Source: Weissella paramesenteroides ATCC 33313 | GTDB lineage: Bacteria; Bacillota; Bacilli; Lactobacillales; Lactobacillaceae | DNA: 43,617 nt | Assembly (NCBI RefSeq): GCF_000160575.1 | Contig: NZ_GG697129.1 | Location: forward strand, 572,215-615,831 | Reading direction: 5' to 3' | Shown here: positions 27,483 through 36,646 of the stretch, piece after piece | Position numbering within the stretch: position 1 is the stretch's first letter | How the letters are laid out: each line of letters starts with the position of its first letter | The notes under the pieces: model-generated | What the model saw: only the letters and a program-made list of their open reading frames with translations | Database searches by the model: none | What the model was told of the DNA's origin: nothing | Position numbers and translations under genes: made by a program

Positions 27483-28253
27483 ATGGGAAAAACAGCAATT
27501 ATTACTGGTGCGGGTCAAGGAATCGGCGAAGCTGCAGCTTATCGTTTAGCTAAAGACGGCTTTAGCATTGCGGCAGCGGATATTAATCAACAAACGGTCA
27601 CCAAAGTTGTTCAAAATTTACGTGACCAAGGATTCCAAGCAAAGGCTTACGTATTAGATGTTGCTGATCGGCAAGCTGTATTTGATTTAGTTGATGAAAC
27701 TGTTAGTGACTTGGGTGAATTAGCCGTATTTATCAATAATGCGGGAATTGCTTTTATTGATTCAGTGATTGATTCAGATCCAGAAAAAATATCTAGACTG
27801 TTTGATGTTAATTTGAAAGGAACTTATTGGGGAATTCAGGCTGCTGCAGCTAAATTTAAACACCAAGGTCATGGTGGTCGTATTATTAATGCAGCTTCAC
27901 TTGCTGGTATTGAAGCATCGGCTTTGCAAAGTGCATATTCAGCTTCAAAATTTGGTATTCGTGGTTTAACGCAGTCGGCTGCTAAAGAGTTAGCGCCTGA
28001 TCAAATTACCGTTAATTCATACAGTCCTGGAATTGTTCGCACACCATTGCGTGATGCAATCGATGAAAGAACATCACAAATTAAAGGTATTTCCGTTGCA
28101 CAACAACAAGCAAATTGTTTAACAGAAATTGGATTAGGTCGCGAAGCAACACCAGAAGATGTGGCCGAAATCATTGCTTGGTTTGCATCACCAAGTGCGG
28201 CATATATTACCGGTCAATCATTATTGGTCGACGGTGGCATGCACTTTAGCTGA
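27483..28253 (+). CDS. butA: Short-chain dehydrogenase, acetoin/diacetyl reductase-like
   Basis: A 256-aa classical SDR. The cofactor motif TGAGQGIG (8-15) is followed by DINQQ with Asp at the end of the second strand, which favours NADH. Then come NNAG (~85), the catalytic Ser in INAASLAG (~139) and YSASK (~152-156). Sequence and length match (S)-acetoin-forming diacetyl reductases (ButA), which interconvert diacetyl, acetoin and 2,3-butanediol. AAGGGGAT precedes ATG 27483. It is the first gene after the tandem T-boxes, and no terminator separates it from metN 50 bases later, so it should share methionine control. The exact substrate is inferred. Confidence 0.82.
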   Translation: MGKTAIITGAGQGIGEAAAYRLAKDGFSIAAADINQQTVTKVVQNLRDQGFQAKAYVLDVADRQAVFDLVDETVSDLGELAVFINNAGIAFIDSVIDSDPEKISRLFDVNLKGTYWGIQAAAAKFKHQGHGGRIINAASLAGIEASALQSAYSASKFGIRGLTQSAAKELAPDQITVNSYSPGIVRTPLRDAIDERTSQIKGISVAQQQANCLTEIGLGREATPEDVAEIIAWFASPSAAYITGQSLLVDGGMHFS

Positions 28254-28303
28254 TTAATCATTGTTTATTGTCAGTAATCAAGCAAATAAAGGAGGAACCT
28301 GCA

Positions 28304-29386
28304 ATGGGTGTAGCAGATATTGCAATTGATCTGCAAGATATTAATGTTACTTTTAAGCGAAAAAATGAAACAGTAACCGCTGTCGATAATGTCTCATTAC
28401 AAGTAAAAAAAGGGAGTATCTATGGCATTATTGGTTATTCAGGTGCTGGTAAAAGTACCTTGGTGCGCGTCATTAATTTATTACAACGACCTACTAGTGG
28501 CAAAGTGACAGTATCCGGCAAAGATTTACAGCAATTAACTGATAAAAAATTACGGGGTGTCCGACAAAAAGTGGGGATGATTTTTCAACACTTTAATTTA
28601 TTACGTTCACGAACAGTTTTGAATAACGTTGAATATCCACTACTCAGTCGGAAAATATCACGTAAACAACGGCAGGATAAAGCCCTTGAATTACTGAAAT
28701 TGGTTGGACTATCAGAATATGCCCAATCATATCCAGAAGAACTGTCAGGTGGGCAAAAACAACGTGTTGCAATCGCTCGTGCTTTAGCAAATGATCCCGA
28801 TATATTGATTAGCGATGAAGCCACCAGTGCGTTAGACCCACAAACGACAGAATCTATTCTGAAATTATTAAAAAAATTGAATGATGAGTTGGACCTGACA
28901 ATTGTGTTGATCACTCATGAAATGCAAGTGATTAAATCAGTTTGTCAGGAAGTGGCAGTAATGGAAAATGGCCAAATTATCGAACGCGGTCCCGTTGGTG
29001 ACCTATTCACCGAGCCAAAGCAACCATTAACAAAGAAGTTTGTTGAGTCAGCAGCAAATGTAACGGAAATGCGCCAACAGATCGTAGAAGATAAATTAGT
29101 AGAGAAATTGCAACCAAATGAACGGTTGCTTTATCTAAGATTTTCAAGTCAGTCAACGAGTGAATCAGTTATTTCAGAATTGGCTATTCAGTATGACGTG
29201 AAGGCCAATATTATCTTTGCGAACGTACAAAAAGTCGCCCAATTATCTTTGGGTTACATGTTAGTTATTTTATCTACAGCAGATGGTCAATTTGATCAAA
29301 CGTTCCATTATTTAGAGACAGCTGATGTGAAGGTCACTGATTTTTCTAATGATGTCAGAAAGAAAGGGGCAGCATATGTTAGCTAA
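28304..29386 (+). CDS. metN: Methionine ABC transporter ATP-binding protein
   Basis: A 360-aa ATPase of the MetNIQ importer. Walker A is GYSGAGKST (44-52), the signature LSGGQKQR (~147), Walker B ILISDEATSALDP (~166) and H-loop VLITHEM (~201). The C-terminal ~80 residues form a NIL domain, which in E. coli MetN binds methionine and inhibits transport. AAAGGAGGA precedes ATG 28304; an upstream in-frame start at 28268 lacks a ribosome site. metI overlaps its end by 11 bp. Confidence 0.94.
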   Translation: MGVADIAIDLQDINVTFKRKNETVTAVDNVSLQVKKGSIYGIIGYSGAGKSTLVRVINLLQRPTSGKVTVSGKDLQQLTDKKLRGVRQKVGMIFQHFNLLRSRTVLNNVEYPLLSRKISRKQRQDKALELLKLVGLSEYAQSYPEELSGGQKQRVAIARALANDPDILISDEATSALDPQTTESILKLLKKLNDELDLTIVLITHEMQVIKSVCQEVAVMENGQIIERGPVGDLFTEPKQPLTKKFVESAANVTEMRQQIVEDKLVEKLQPNERLLYLRFSSQSTSESVISELAIQYDVKANIIFANVQKVAQLSLGYMLVILSTADGQFDQTFHYLETADVKVTDFSNDVRKKGAAYVS

Positions 29387-30050
29387 TTGGTTTCCAAATG
29401 TTGCTAGTATTTGGCCACAATTTGTCCAGGCTACTTGGGAAACATTGTATATGACATTTTGGTCAGCAATAATTGCTGGTGTATTGGGTCTTGGTACTGG
29501 TATTTTTCTTGTGGTTACCCAACCAGGTGGCATCAATGCCGATCCACCATTTTATAGTTTTCTAGATAAAGTCGTTAATTTATTGCGGTCGGTGCCATTT
29601 ATTATCCTGCTAGCAGTGATGGCACCAGTCACAAAGTATATCGTTGGTACAACAGTTGGTACACCAGCAGCTTTAGTGCCATTAATTGTTGGTATCTTTC
29701 CATTTTATGCACGCCAGGTTCAAAATGCGTTATTAAGTATTGAACCATCGGTCATTGAAGCTGCGCAAGCAATGGGATCAAGTACAACTGAAATTATTTT
29801 TCGTATTTATTTACGGGAGTGTTTACCAGATATTATTCGTGTTTCAGTCGTTACGATCATTAGTTTACTTGGTCTGACAACGATGGCGGGTGCTATTGGA
29901 TCCGGCGGACTTGGTGATATTGCAATTAGTGTTGGCTATGCTCGTTTTGAAAATGATGTGACAATTGCGGCACTATTGGTCATTTTAGTTTTGGTATTTA
30001 TGACACAAATTATTGGTGATTGGGTCGCTCGTCGAGTTGAACGACTATAG
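29376..30050 (+). CDS. metI: Methionine ABC transporter permease
   Basis: A 224-aa permease with about five helices and the EAA loop IEAAQAMGSSTTEIIFRIYLRECLP (~127-152). The start ATG 29376 has AAAGGGG upstream and lies within the last codons of metN. TTMAGAIGSGGLGDIAISVGYARFE is the usual MetI C-terminal block. Works with MetN and MetQ. Confidence 0.94.
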   Translation: MLANWFPNVASIWPQFVQATWETLYMTFWSAIIAGVLGLGTGIFLVVTQPGGINADPPFYSFLDKVVNLLRSVPFIILLAVMAPVTKYIVGTTVGTPAALVPLIVGIFPFYARQVQNALLSIEPSVIEAAQAMGSSTTEIIFRIYLRECLPDIIRVSVVTIISLLGLTTMAGAIGSGGLGDIAISVGYARFENDVTIAALLVILVLVFMTQIIGDWVARRVERL

Positions 30051-30096
30051 TATCAAACAATTCATATCTAGGCATCATAGTAAGGAGGGGCAGAAA

Positions 30097-30960
30097 GTGA
30101 AGATAAAAAATTGGTTGATATTAATTGGTAGTTTGGTGATACTTGGTGTTATTTCAGTTGGCTTGCATACGTTTAATACTTATAAAATAGCAAATGCACC
30201 TGACCAAATTACGGTTGGTTCAATGGGGAGTGACTATGAAGTCTGGCAGTACATTGCCAAAAGCAAAGAGGCTAAGGCGCTTAATTTAAAAATTCGTGTG
30301 AAGCAAATCAATGATGGGGTGCAGTTGAATAATGCGACTTCAGAGCATAATGTCAACGTGAATGCTTTTCAGTCATATTCATATTATGAGGCTTACAATC
30401 ATGAGAATCCAAAGCATAAATTAACGGCGTTAGGAACCACATACTTAGAGCCAATGGGTATTTATTCAGATAAGTATCAATCAATTAAAGATATTGGTAC
30501 TGGGGCAACCATTGCGATTGCAGATAATCCAGCAAATACAGCGCGAGGATTGTTGCTATTACAAGATGCTGGACTAATTAAATTGAAGGCAGGTTTTAAT
30601 TCATTAGGTAATGTGGGTGACATTGTATCAAATCCACGTCATTTACAATTCAAGAAGATTGACGATACAACAGGTCCACGTGTATTAAAAAGTGTTGGTG
30701 CGGCTTTGATCTCGAATACAGTTGCGCTGGAAGGACATCTTAATGTATTGAAAGATTCACTTTATCATGAAAAAATTAATCAAAGTACACGCCAAAATAT
30801 TAATATTTTAGCGACAGCAGCTGATATTTCTAATAAAGATAAGAAAGTCTATCAGAAATTAGTTAATCTTTATCATGAGCCAGCTATCCAAAAGCATGTG
30901 AAAGATAAATATCAAGGTACAAAGATTGACGTACAAAAACCAGTTTCTTACTTGAAGTAG
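30097..30960 (+). CDS. metQ: Methionine-binding protein MetQ (NlpA family), no lipobox
   Basis: A 287-aa NlpA-family methionine-binding protein. The N-terminus VKIKNWLILIGSLVILGVISVG is a single hydrophobic helix without Cys, so it is anchored by that helix rather than by lipid. Family blocks are ITVGSMGSDYEVWQYIA, VNAFQSYSYYEAYN and TIAIADNPANTARGLLLLQDAGLI. The start is GTG 30097 with AAGGAGGGG upstream. Last gene of the SDR-metNIQ operon. Confidence 0.92.
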   Translation: MKIKNWLILIGSLVILGVISVGLHTFNTYKIANAPDQITVGSMGSDYEVWQYIAKSKEAKALNLKIRVKQINDGVQLNNATSEHNVNVNAFQSYSYYEAYNHENPKHKLTALGTTYLEPMGIYSDKYQSIKDIGTGATIAIADNPANTARGLLLLQDAGLIKLKAGFNSLGNVGDIVSNPRHLQFKKIDDTTGPRVLKSVGAALISNTVALEGHLNVLKDSLYHEKINQSTRQNINILATAADISNKDKKVYQKLVNLYHEPAIQKHVKDKYQGTKIDVQKPVSYLK

Positions 30961-30969
30961 CATTGGTAT

Positions 30970-31014
30970 AAAAAGCAGGTAGATCGCTTATTAGTTGCGA
31001 TTTACCTGCTTTTG
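30970..31014. terminator. Bidirectional terminator after metQ
   Basis: A 17-bp stem (30971-30987 with 30997-31013, one G-U) lies between A and T runs. It also serves the convergent TetR pseudogene. Confidence 0.88.
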
Positions 31015-31021
31015 TTTTGGA

Positions 31022-31525
31022 CTAGATACTCTCTGGAAATTCTTCTTTTTGGTAAATATTGTCTAATATTTGATAATCATTAAACATATCATATTTATTT
31101 TCATGCATGTCATTCCAAAGTAAAATGCCCACCATTTTACCAATATCCCAAAAAATCTTATCATCTTTTTGCGTTGTAATTAACAATTCAATAAAATTAT
31201 TTTGGATGGTTTTATTAAAGTCATGATCATTCTGTTGCTGGGTGATGATTTGTTCTAAAGCAGAAAAATAGACATCATGGATACTTTTAAATGGTTGTTG
31301 CTTGAAATGTTTAAGATTGATCGATTGATTTTCAAATAGGAAAGTTACCCCTTGTGATTATAAATCATATTTATCATTAAAGTACTTGTAAACGGTATTA
31401 CGATGAACTAATGCTTTTGCAGCAATTTCAGTCATTGTGATCTCAGAAAATCTTTTTATAGCTAATAATTCACCAAAACTTTCCAAAATTATTTTTTTAG
31501 TACGTTGTTGGCTTAAATTACTCAT
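31022..31525 (-). pseudogene. TetR-family regulator interrupted by a nonsense codon
   Basis: The minus-strand frame encodes an N-terminal helix-turn-helix (KKIILESFGELLAIKRFSEIT, then AAKALVHRNTVYKYFNDKYDL). It hits TAA at 31360-31358, codon 56. The same frame then runs on for 111 codons to TAG at 31024-31022 without another stop. Its composition is normal for the family's C-terminal domain (FKSIHDVYFSALEQII, FWDIGKMVGILLWNDMH). Relatives usually continue YDLL, so a TTA to TAA change would explain it. GGAGG supports ATG 31525. It diverges from the MMPL gene, the likely target. A sequencing error cannot be excluded. Confidence 0.85.
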
Positions 31526-31647
31526 ACAATTATCCTCCATTGCCTATTTTGTGTGCACTTCACATTAATTGTACATGGAATCTTTTTGTGAAATCAATTA
31601 AATTAAGTAAATGATAATATAGTCATGTATTGTTAGAAGGAGAGCGT

Positions 31648-34023
31648 ATGAAAAATGGTTTAGCCAAGTTTGGGAAATGGGTTTATAACAATAAGTTTAA
31701 GTCCATCCTTGCTTGGATTGTTATATTAATTGTTTTTGTAGGTAGTTTGGCCACAATGGGCTCAAACTTTAATACAAATTTGAAGATTTCAGGTGTACCA
31801 TCAACTGATATACAGAGCGTTTTAAAGAAAGAATTTAATCAGTCTGTTGATGCTGGGACAATGAATATTGTTGTCCAGAACAAAGATGATCATAGTATTA
31901 AATCATCAGCTGATAAGCAACGGATAAACGCAGCAGTTGCGAAAATAAAGTCAGAACATAAGGATGATATCAAAACAATTACGAGTCCTTATGATTCACA
32001 AACAATTAGTTCAGATAATACAACTGGTATTGTTGCTGTAACTTTTAAAAAAGAAGCGAATAATGTTTCAAAAAGTGTCGTTCATGATATTGAAAAAATT
32101 GGTAACGACAAAATTAAATCACAAAATCTAAAGGTTGCTTACTCGGGAAATACGGTCGCTAGTTATGACATCGGTGGTACTTCTGAAATTATTGGTATTG
32201 CGATTGCCTTTGTTTTGCTATTAGTTTTGTTCCGTTCTTTTGTCACAGCTGGTCTGCCAATTATTTCAGCGCTTGTCGGTTTAGTAAGTGGGCTAGTGCT
32301 AGTTATGATTGGTACGAATTTCTTCTCAATAGCTAGTGTGGCACAAACATTATCAATTATGATCAGTTTGGCTGTTGGTATTGATTACGCGTTGTTCATT
32401 ATTCATCGTTTTATTGGGGAGTTGCGCACAAGTCGCCAGCATGAAATGGATGACTCAGGAAAGGTACTTGCGCCAGATGAAGCTATGGGAGTAACTTTAG
32501 CTAGTGCAGGAAGTTCAGTATTATTTGCTGGAATTACGGTTATTATTGCTTTAGTTGGGTTGTCATTAGTACGAATTAGTTTCCTAACTCAAATGGGAAT
32601 TGCGGCAGCTGTGGGGGTCGTGTTTGCGGTTCTTTCAGCCATGACCTTCTTACCAGCACTGATTTCACTACTGCATAAGTTTGTTAAACCATCAGAAAAG
32701 TCAGTCAAAGTAGCTAAGAATAAGAAGGATGGCTGGTTTACAAAGTCAATTATTCAGCATCCAATTATTATGAGCCTGTTGAGTGTCGTTGTCTTGGTTG
32801 CCTTTATGGTACCAGCAGGTCATATGCGGTTAGGAATGCCATTTGATGGTGTATTACCTAAGAATAATACACAGCGGCAGGCTTATGATATGACTGCAGA
32901 CAAGTTTGGGGATGGTTATAATGCGACATTGGTTGGTGTCGTTAAGTTAGATACTTCTAACACTGATGCGCAAAATAATAAAATTTTAGAGAAGGTCACA
33001 AACCACATCAAGAACATGGACAATGTGAAGATGTTGGCTCCAGTGGTTAATGAAGCAGCAGTCGCTAAGTTTAAGACACCAGAAATGCAACAAAAGTTGA
33101 AGGCAGAAGGTCAACAATATGTCCAAACTAAGGTGATGGACTATATGAAGGCTAATCCAACAGCTAGTCAAGCAGAACAACAAAGTGTTACAAAAAAGTA
33201 TACCAGTGAATATCAGGCAAAAGTAAAAGCTGATATGAAAAAGGCAGCTATGTCGGGTATACCAGCCAAAATTAGTAAGGATAAAAAATATGCTTTGATT
33301 GTTGTAATGCCTAAAACAAATACGGCGTCAGCTAAAACAGAAAATCTAGCGAAGAAGATAAATAGTTATTCTGATTCTCTAAAAAAGAGTGATCATACAA
33401 AGATTACGTTGACGGGAACCAATGCGGTTAATATTGACATTACTGAAAAACTAAATAATGCGATTCCAATGTTTATGGGAATTGTTATGCTACTCGCATT
33501 TGTTTTGTTGATGTTCATGTTTAAGTCATTTATCATTCCACTAATGGCAATCATCGGCTTTGGTTTATCATTGATTGCATCATTAGGATTGACGACATTG
33601 ATTATGCAAGATGGTGTTTTCCATATTAGTGAAGGGTCACCAATTATTGCATTTTTGCCAGTCATTATGATTGGAATTGTCTTCGGTCTGGCGATGGATT
33701 ATGAAGTGTTTATGGTCTCACGGATTAGGGAGACATACATTGCCACTGGAGATACAAATCGGGCTGTTAAAACAGGATTGCAAGAGAGTGGTCCAGTCAT
33801 TATTACAGCCGCTTTGATTATGATTGCTGTCTTTGGAAGTTTTGCCTTGGTTGAAGATCCAACGATTAAGTCAATTGGTATTTCATTAGCCAGTGGGGTT
33901 CTATTTGACGCCTTCTTGGTTCGTCTGATTATTATTCCAGCGACAATCAAGATATTCGGTCGTGCTAACTGGGTATTCCCAGGAGCAAATTACTATAATA
34001 AGTTTAAGGATGATGCGCAATAA
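31648..34023 (+). CDS. MMPL/RND-family membrane transporter
   Basis: A 791-aa large membrane protein in two similar halves. Each half has a leading helix, an extracytoplasmic domain and a bundle of five more helices. Diagnostic proton-relay motifs are VGIDYALFIIHRF (~248) and GLAMDYEVFMVSRIRE (~683). The first external domain is ~40-175; the second (~400-610) is Lys- and Gln-rich. AGAAGGAGAG precedes ATG 31648. Substrates of relatives are lipids, lipopeptides or drugs; here unknown. The adjacent divergent TetR gene is broken, so expression may be unrepressed. I see no clear promoter in the 120-bp gap. Confidence 0.9.
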   Translation: MKNGLAKFGKWVYNNKFKSILAWIVILIVFVGSLATMGSNFNTNLKISGVPSTDIQSVLKKEFNQSVDAGTMNIVVQNKDDHSIKSSADKQRINAAVAKIKSEHKDDIKTITSPYDSQTISSDNTTGIVAVTFKKEANNVSKSVVHDIEKIGNDKIKSQNLKVAYSGNTVASYDIGGTSEIIGIAIAFVLLLVLFRSFVTAGLPIISALVGLVSGLVLVMIGTNFFSIASVAQTLSIMISLAVGIDYALFIIHRFIGELRTSRQHEMDDSGKVLAPDEAMGVTLASAGSSVLFAGITVIIALVGLSLVRISFLTQMGIAAAVGVVFAVLSAMTFLPALISLLHKFVKPSEKSVKVAKNKKDGWFTKSIIQHPIIMSLLSVVVLVAFMVPAGHMRLGMPFDGVLPKNNTQRQAYDMTADKFGDGYNATLVGVVKLDTSNTDAQNNKILEKVTNHIKNMDNVKMLAPVVNEAAVAKFKTPEMQQKLKAEGQQYVQTKVMDYMKANPTASQAEQQSVTKKYTSEYQAKVKADMKKAAMSGIPAKISKDKKYALIVVMPKTNTASAKTENLAKKINSYSDSLKKSDHTKITLTGTNAVNIDITEKLNNAIPMFMGIVMLLAFVLLMFMFKSFIIPLMAIIGFGLSLIASLGLTTLIMQDGVFHISEGSPIIAFLPVIMIGIVFGLAMDYEVFMVSRIRETYIATGDTNRAVKTGLQESGPVIITAALIMIAVFGSFALVEDPTIKSIGISLASGVLFDAFLVRLIIIPATIKIFGRANWVFPGANYYNKFKDDAQ

Positions 34024-34055
34024 ATAGGTATTGTGGCATCAAAAATATTTTTTTG

Positions 34056-34081
34056 GGAGTGATTTTAATCACTCCTTTTTT
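34056..34081 (+). terminator. Terminator after the MMPL gene
   Basis: GGAGTGATT (34056-34064) pairs with AATCACTCC (34067-34075), followed by T6, 33 bases after the stop codon. Confidence 0.88.
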
Positions 34082-34214
34082 GTTTGATTATGTCGCATTT
34101 TTGATATCTTTACTATTTATAAAACAATACAAATAATTTTATTTTTGAGGTAATAAGATATAGAATGGCACTAACTTGTCGTTTAATATTCATAAAAATT
34201 ATGGGGGAGTAGCT

Positions 34215-35447
34215 GTGATAAAAACCAAGAAAACTAGTCTTGTCATTGGGTTGATTTTGGGGGCAGGCTTAGGGTTATATGGCAATATTGATGATGATGT
34301 TATGGCTGCAAAAACTGATAGTCAAACAACTAAGGCAGTAAAGCAGGCAAAATCATTAAGTCAACAGTACCAATATAAAGAAGCAAAATCAGTGTTATCG
34401 GGGCACAAAGGAACAACAGTTGATCATCTAAAAAAGAGTATTAATAAGCAACAGTCAAAGTTGGTCACGTGGGATGATCCGACAAAAATTTCACATCTTT
34501 TTTATCATTCACTAATTGTTGATCCTGGTAAAGCTTTCTCATCTAAGCAGGCACAGGGATACAAAGATTATATGGTGACTATCGACGAATTTATGCCGAT
34601 GCTGAATCAGTTATATGATAATGGCTATGTATTAATTAACTTTAAAGATATCATTTCGATTGATAAACAAGGGAAGGTGACTTTCAAACCAGTCAAATTA
34701 CCTGAAGGCAAGAAGCCTTTAATTATCTCACAGGATGATGTTAACTATTATGAGTATATGAAGAATTCTGGATTTGCAGATAAATTAGTCGTCAATAAGC
34801 AAGGTGATGTTAAAAATAAATATACCAATAATGGTCAGAAGAAAATTGGTGATTATGACATGGTACCGATTATTGATACCTTCATCAAAAAGCATCCAGA
34901 TTTCTCATACGGTGGATCAAAGGGTGTGATTGCTGAAACGGGTTATAATGGGGCGCTAGGTTATCGTTCATCAGAGAGTCAATATGGTGATACAAAAAAG
35001 ACACATCGCGAAGCTAAGAAAGCGACAAAGGTTGCTAACGCTATGAAAAAGGAAGGTTGGCAGTTTGCATCGCATTCCTGGGGTCATATAAATATGACTA
35101 CGGCCAGTGTTGATGATATCAAAAAGGACACTGCACTTTGGCAAAAGGAAGTACAACCAATTGTTGGTAAAACACCAGTATTGATTTTCCCATTTGGAGC
35201 AGATATTGGCTCATTTACAAATTATACAAATGATAATGCAAAGTACACTTATCTTAAGAGTAGCGGTTTCAGTATTTTCGATAATGTTGATGCGTCACAG
35301 ACATCATGGGGTCAATTAACAAATGATTATTATCGTAATGCGCGGATAAATGTCGATGGTATTCGTTTACATGAAACAATGACTGGTGAGAACACGGTTC
35401 TAAATGACTTCTTTAATACAAAAGATTTTTATCATCGTGGTAAGTAA
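34215..35447 (+). CDS. Secreted polysaccharide deacetylase (CE4/NodB-like)
   Basis: A 410-aa exported protein. The signal sequence IKTKKTSLVIGLILGAGLGLYG is followed by a helical linker (~40-90) and a carbohydrate esterase 4 domain. The metal-binding Asp is in LIISQDDVNYY (~180), and the H-S-W-G-H zinc motif is in FASHSWGHINM (~287). GTG 34215 is the start, with GGGGGAG upstream. Likely removes acetyl groups from peptidoglycan or a wall polysaccharide. The family's usual TFDD motif is SQDD here, and an insert of about 100 residues separates the two metal motifs. Single gene; neighbours are not obviously linked. Confidence 0.87.
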   Translation: MIKTKKTSLVIGLILGAGLGLYGNIDDDVMAAKTDSQTTKAVKQAKSLSQQYQYKEAKSVLSGHKGTTVDHLKKSINKQQSKLVTWDDPTKISHLFYHSLIVDPGKAFSSKQAQGYKDYMVTIDEFMPMLNQLYDNGYVLINFKDIISIDKQGKVTFKPVKLPEGKKPLIISQDDVNYYEYMKNSGFADKLVVNKQGDVKNKYTNNGQKKIGDYDMVPIIDTFIKKHPDFSYGGSKGVIAETGYNGALGYRSSESQYGDTKKTHREAKKATKVANAMKKEGWQFASHSWGHINMTTASVDDIKKDTALWQKEVQPIVGKTPVLIFPFGADIGSFTNYTNDNAKYTYLKSSGFSIFDNVDASQTSWGQLTNDYYRNARINVDGIRLHETMTGENTVLNDFFNTKDFYHRGK

Positions 35448-35450
35448 TGA

Positions 35451-35473
35451 AGAGTGCGAGACAAAAGTCGTTT
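35451..35473 (+). repeat. 5'-end fragment of the dispersed repeat
   Basis: GAGTGCGAGACAAAAGTCGTTT matches the first bases of the full copies at 13012 and 39435, but no hairpin or terminator follows. Confidence 0.65.
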
Positions 35474-35555
35474 ATGATTATTTAACAACTTAGGACTCAG
35501 TTATTAAATTAATAGAAAAATAGTTAAGATTCACTATTGATTTGTAAATTCGCGG

Positions 35556-35561
35556 TATAAT
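35556..35561 (+). promoter_or_regulatory. -10 element of the XRE-type regulator gene
   Basis: A perfect TATAAT, about 40 bp before ATG 35601; no good -35 is visible at 16-18 bp. Confidence 0.5.
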
Positions 35562-35600
35562 GGTACGCAAGAGCAATATGTAGTGGAGGAAAGATTTATC

Positions 35601-36569
35601 ATGGGAAAAAATCGCGTACCTGCTGAGGCAGTTCGGAATGCGTTAATACATTTTATTAAGAAACGTAATATTTCCATTCCGATTATTTTAAAGTCTGTTG
35701 ATATCTCTAGATCGCGTTTGTATGACTATTTAAATGGTAATGGTCGAGTTAGCGCAACGACGTTTGTGAATTTGTTGAGCACAATTGGTGTATCTTACGA
35801 TGAGCTTTTACTACATATTTATTTGAATCAGCCCGAATTGGTTGATTCAACGATTAAAGAATTGGGATTAGACCCAAATTCTTATACGCAAACACCAAAT
35901 GAAGATATGGTGTATCAGGTCTTGGCGTTATTTGAAGAAACACAAGATACTCGATTATTGCTAAATGTAGTACGCGCAATTAATGCGCAAGTGGTTGATT
36001 TTGGGCAACGTTACCGCTTAGTTGAAATCGCTCGTCCTGCAATTGTGAAATTGTTAGGTCATCGTGATTCATATTCTTCGACAGATATGCTATTGTTTGC
36101 GAATATCATTCGTCATGAACCATACGAAACGGTCAAGGTCATGGTAAAAAAGATGTCTGATCAAGTGCAACAAATTGCAACATTAGAAGGCTATGGTCTA
36201 GTGGAGATGGATAACTTTTTGCCAGCAGCTGTTTGGAATGTTGGTCTCTTAAACTTCCAGATGTTATTAATAGCTTTAGAAAATGGTGATCAGGAAACTG
36301 TTGAGGGGACATTGACCTTTATTAAAGAATGTCAATTACCAGACTTTGGTAGTTACTTTACATTCGTTAAGAAATTATCAGAAGTGGTTAAGTTAACCTT
36401 GGATGATCAGCAAGATGAAGCAGAAAAGCTTTGGCAATCAACAGTTCATGCTTTAAAGTTTATGGTTGATGATCGTTTCTGGCCAAGTTTCACATACTTG
36501 TCACAGCAATCGTATCATGAATTTATCAAACCAGTTATCGATTATCGTCGTGTGATCGATGCAAAATAA
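35601..36569 (+). CDS. XRE-type transcriptional regulator with helical C-terminal domain
   Basis: A 322-aa protein. The first ~65 residues fit a helix-turn-helix of the XRE class (RNALIHFIKKRNIS, SRSRLYDYLNGNGRVS, TTFVNLLSTIGVSYDELLL). The remainder is all-helical, as in Rgg or TPR-type regulators that respond to peptides. GGAGGA lies ten bases before ATG 35601. I see no candidate short peptide gene next to it. The neighbours (deacetylase before, convergent acetyltransferase after) do not define a target. Regulator class is moderately sure; Rgg membership is not. Confidence 0.65.
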   Translation: MGKNRVPAEAVRNALIHFIKKRNISIPIILKSVDISRSRLYDYLNGNGRVSATTFVNLLSTIGVSYDELLLHIYLNQPELVDSTIKELGLDPNSYTQTPNEDMVYQVLALFEETQDTRLLLNVVRAINAQVVDFGQRYRLVEIARPAIVKLLGHRDSYSSTDMLLFANIIRHEPYETVKVMVKKMSDQVQQIATLEGYGLVEMDNFLPAAVWNVGLLNFQMLLIALENGDQETVEGTLTFIKECQLPDFGSYFTFVKKLSEVVKLTLDDQQDEAEKLWQSTVHALKFMVDDRFWPSFTYLSQQSYHEFIKPVIDYRRVIDAK

Positions 36570-36581
36570 GACAATATGAAA

Positions 36582-36630
36582 AAAGAGAGCAAGACAAAAT
36601 CGTTTCGTTGAATTTTGTCTTGCTCTCTTT
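36582..36630. terminator. Bidirectional terminator built from repeat 5'-end sequence
   Basis: A perfect 19-bp stem (36582-36600 with 36612-36630) around an 11-base loop. The left arm GAGAGCAAGACAAAAT and loop CGTTTCGTTGAA resemble the start of the dispersed repeat (GAGAGCGAGACAAAAGTCGTTTTGAA). It separates convergent genes. Confidence 0.9.
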
Positions 36631-36646
36631 ATAGCTTTTATCTACT

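Noticed and set aside
31541-31647. TTCACA...TGTGAA inverted pair as the operator of the TetR/MMPL pair
   Set aside because: Six-base arms 22 bp apart in AT-rich DNA are not convincing, and no promoter could be anchored to them.
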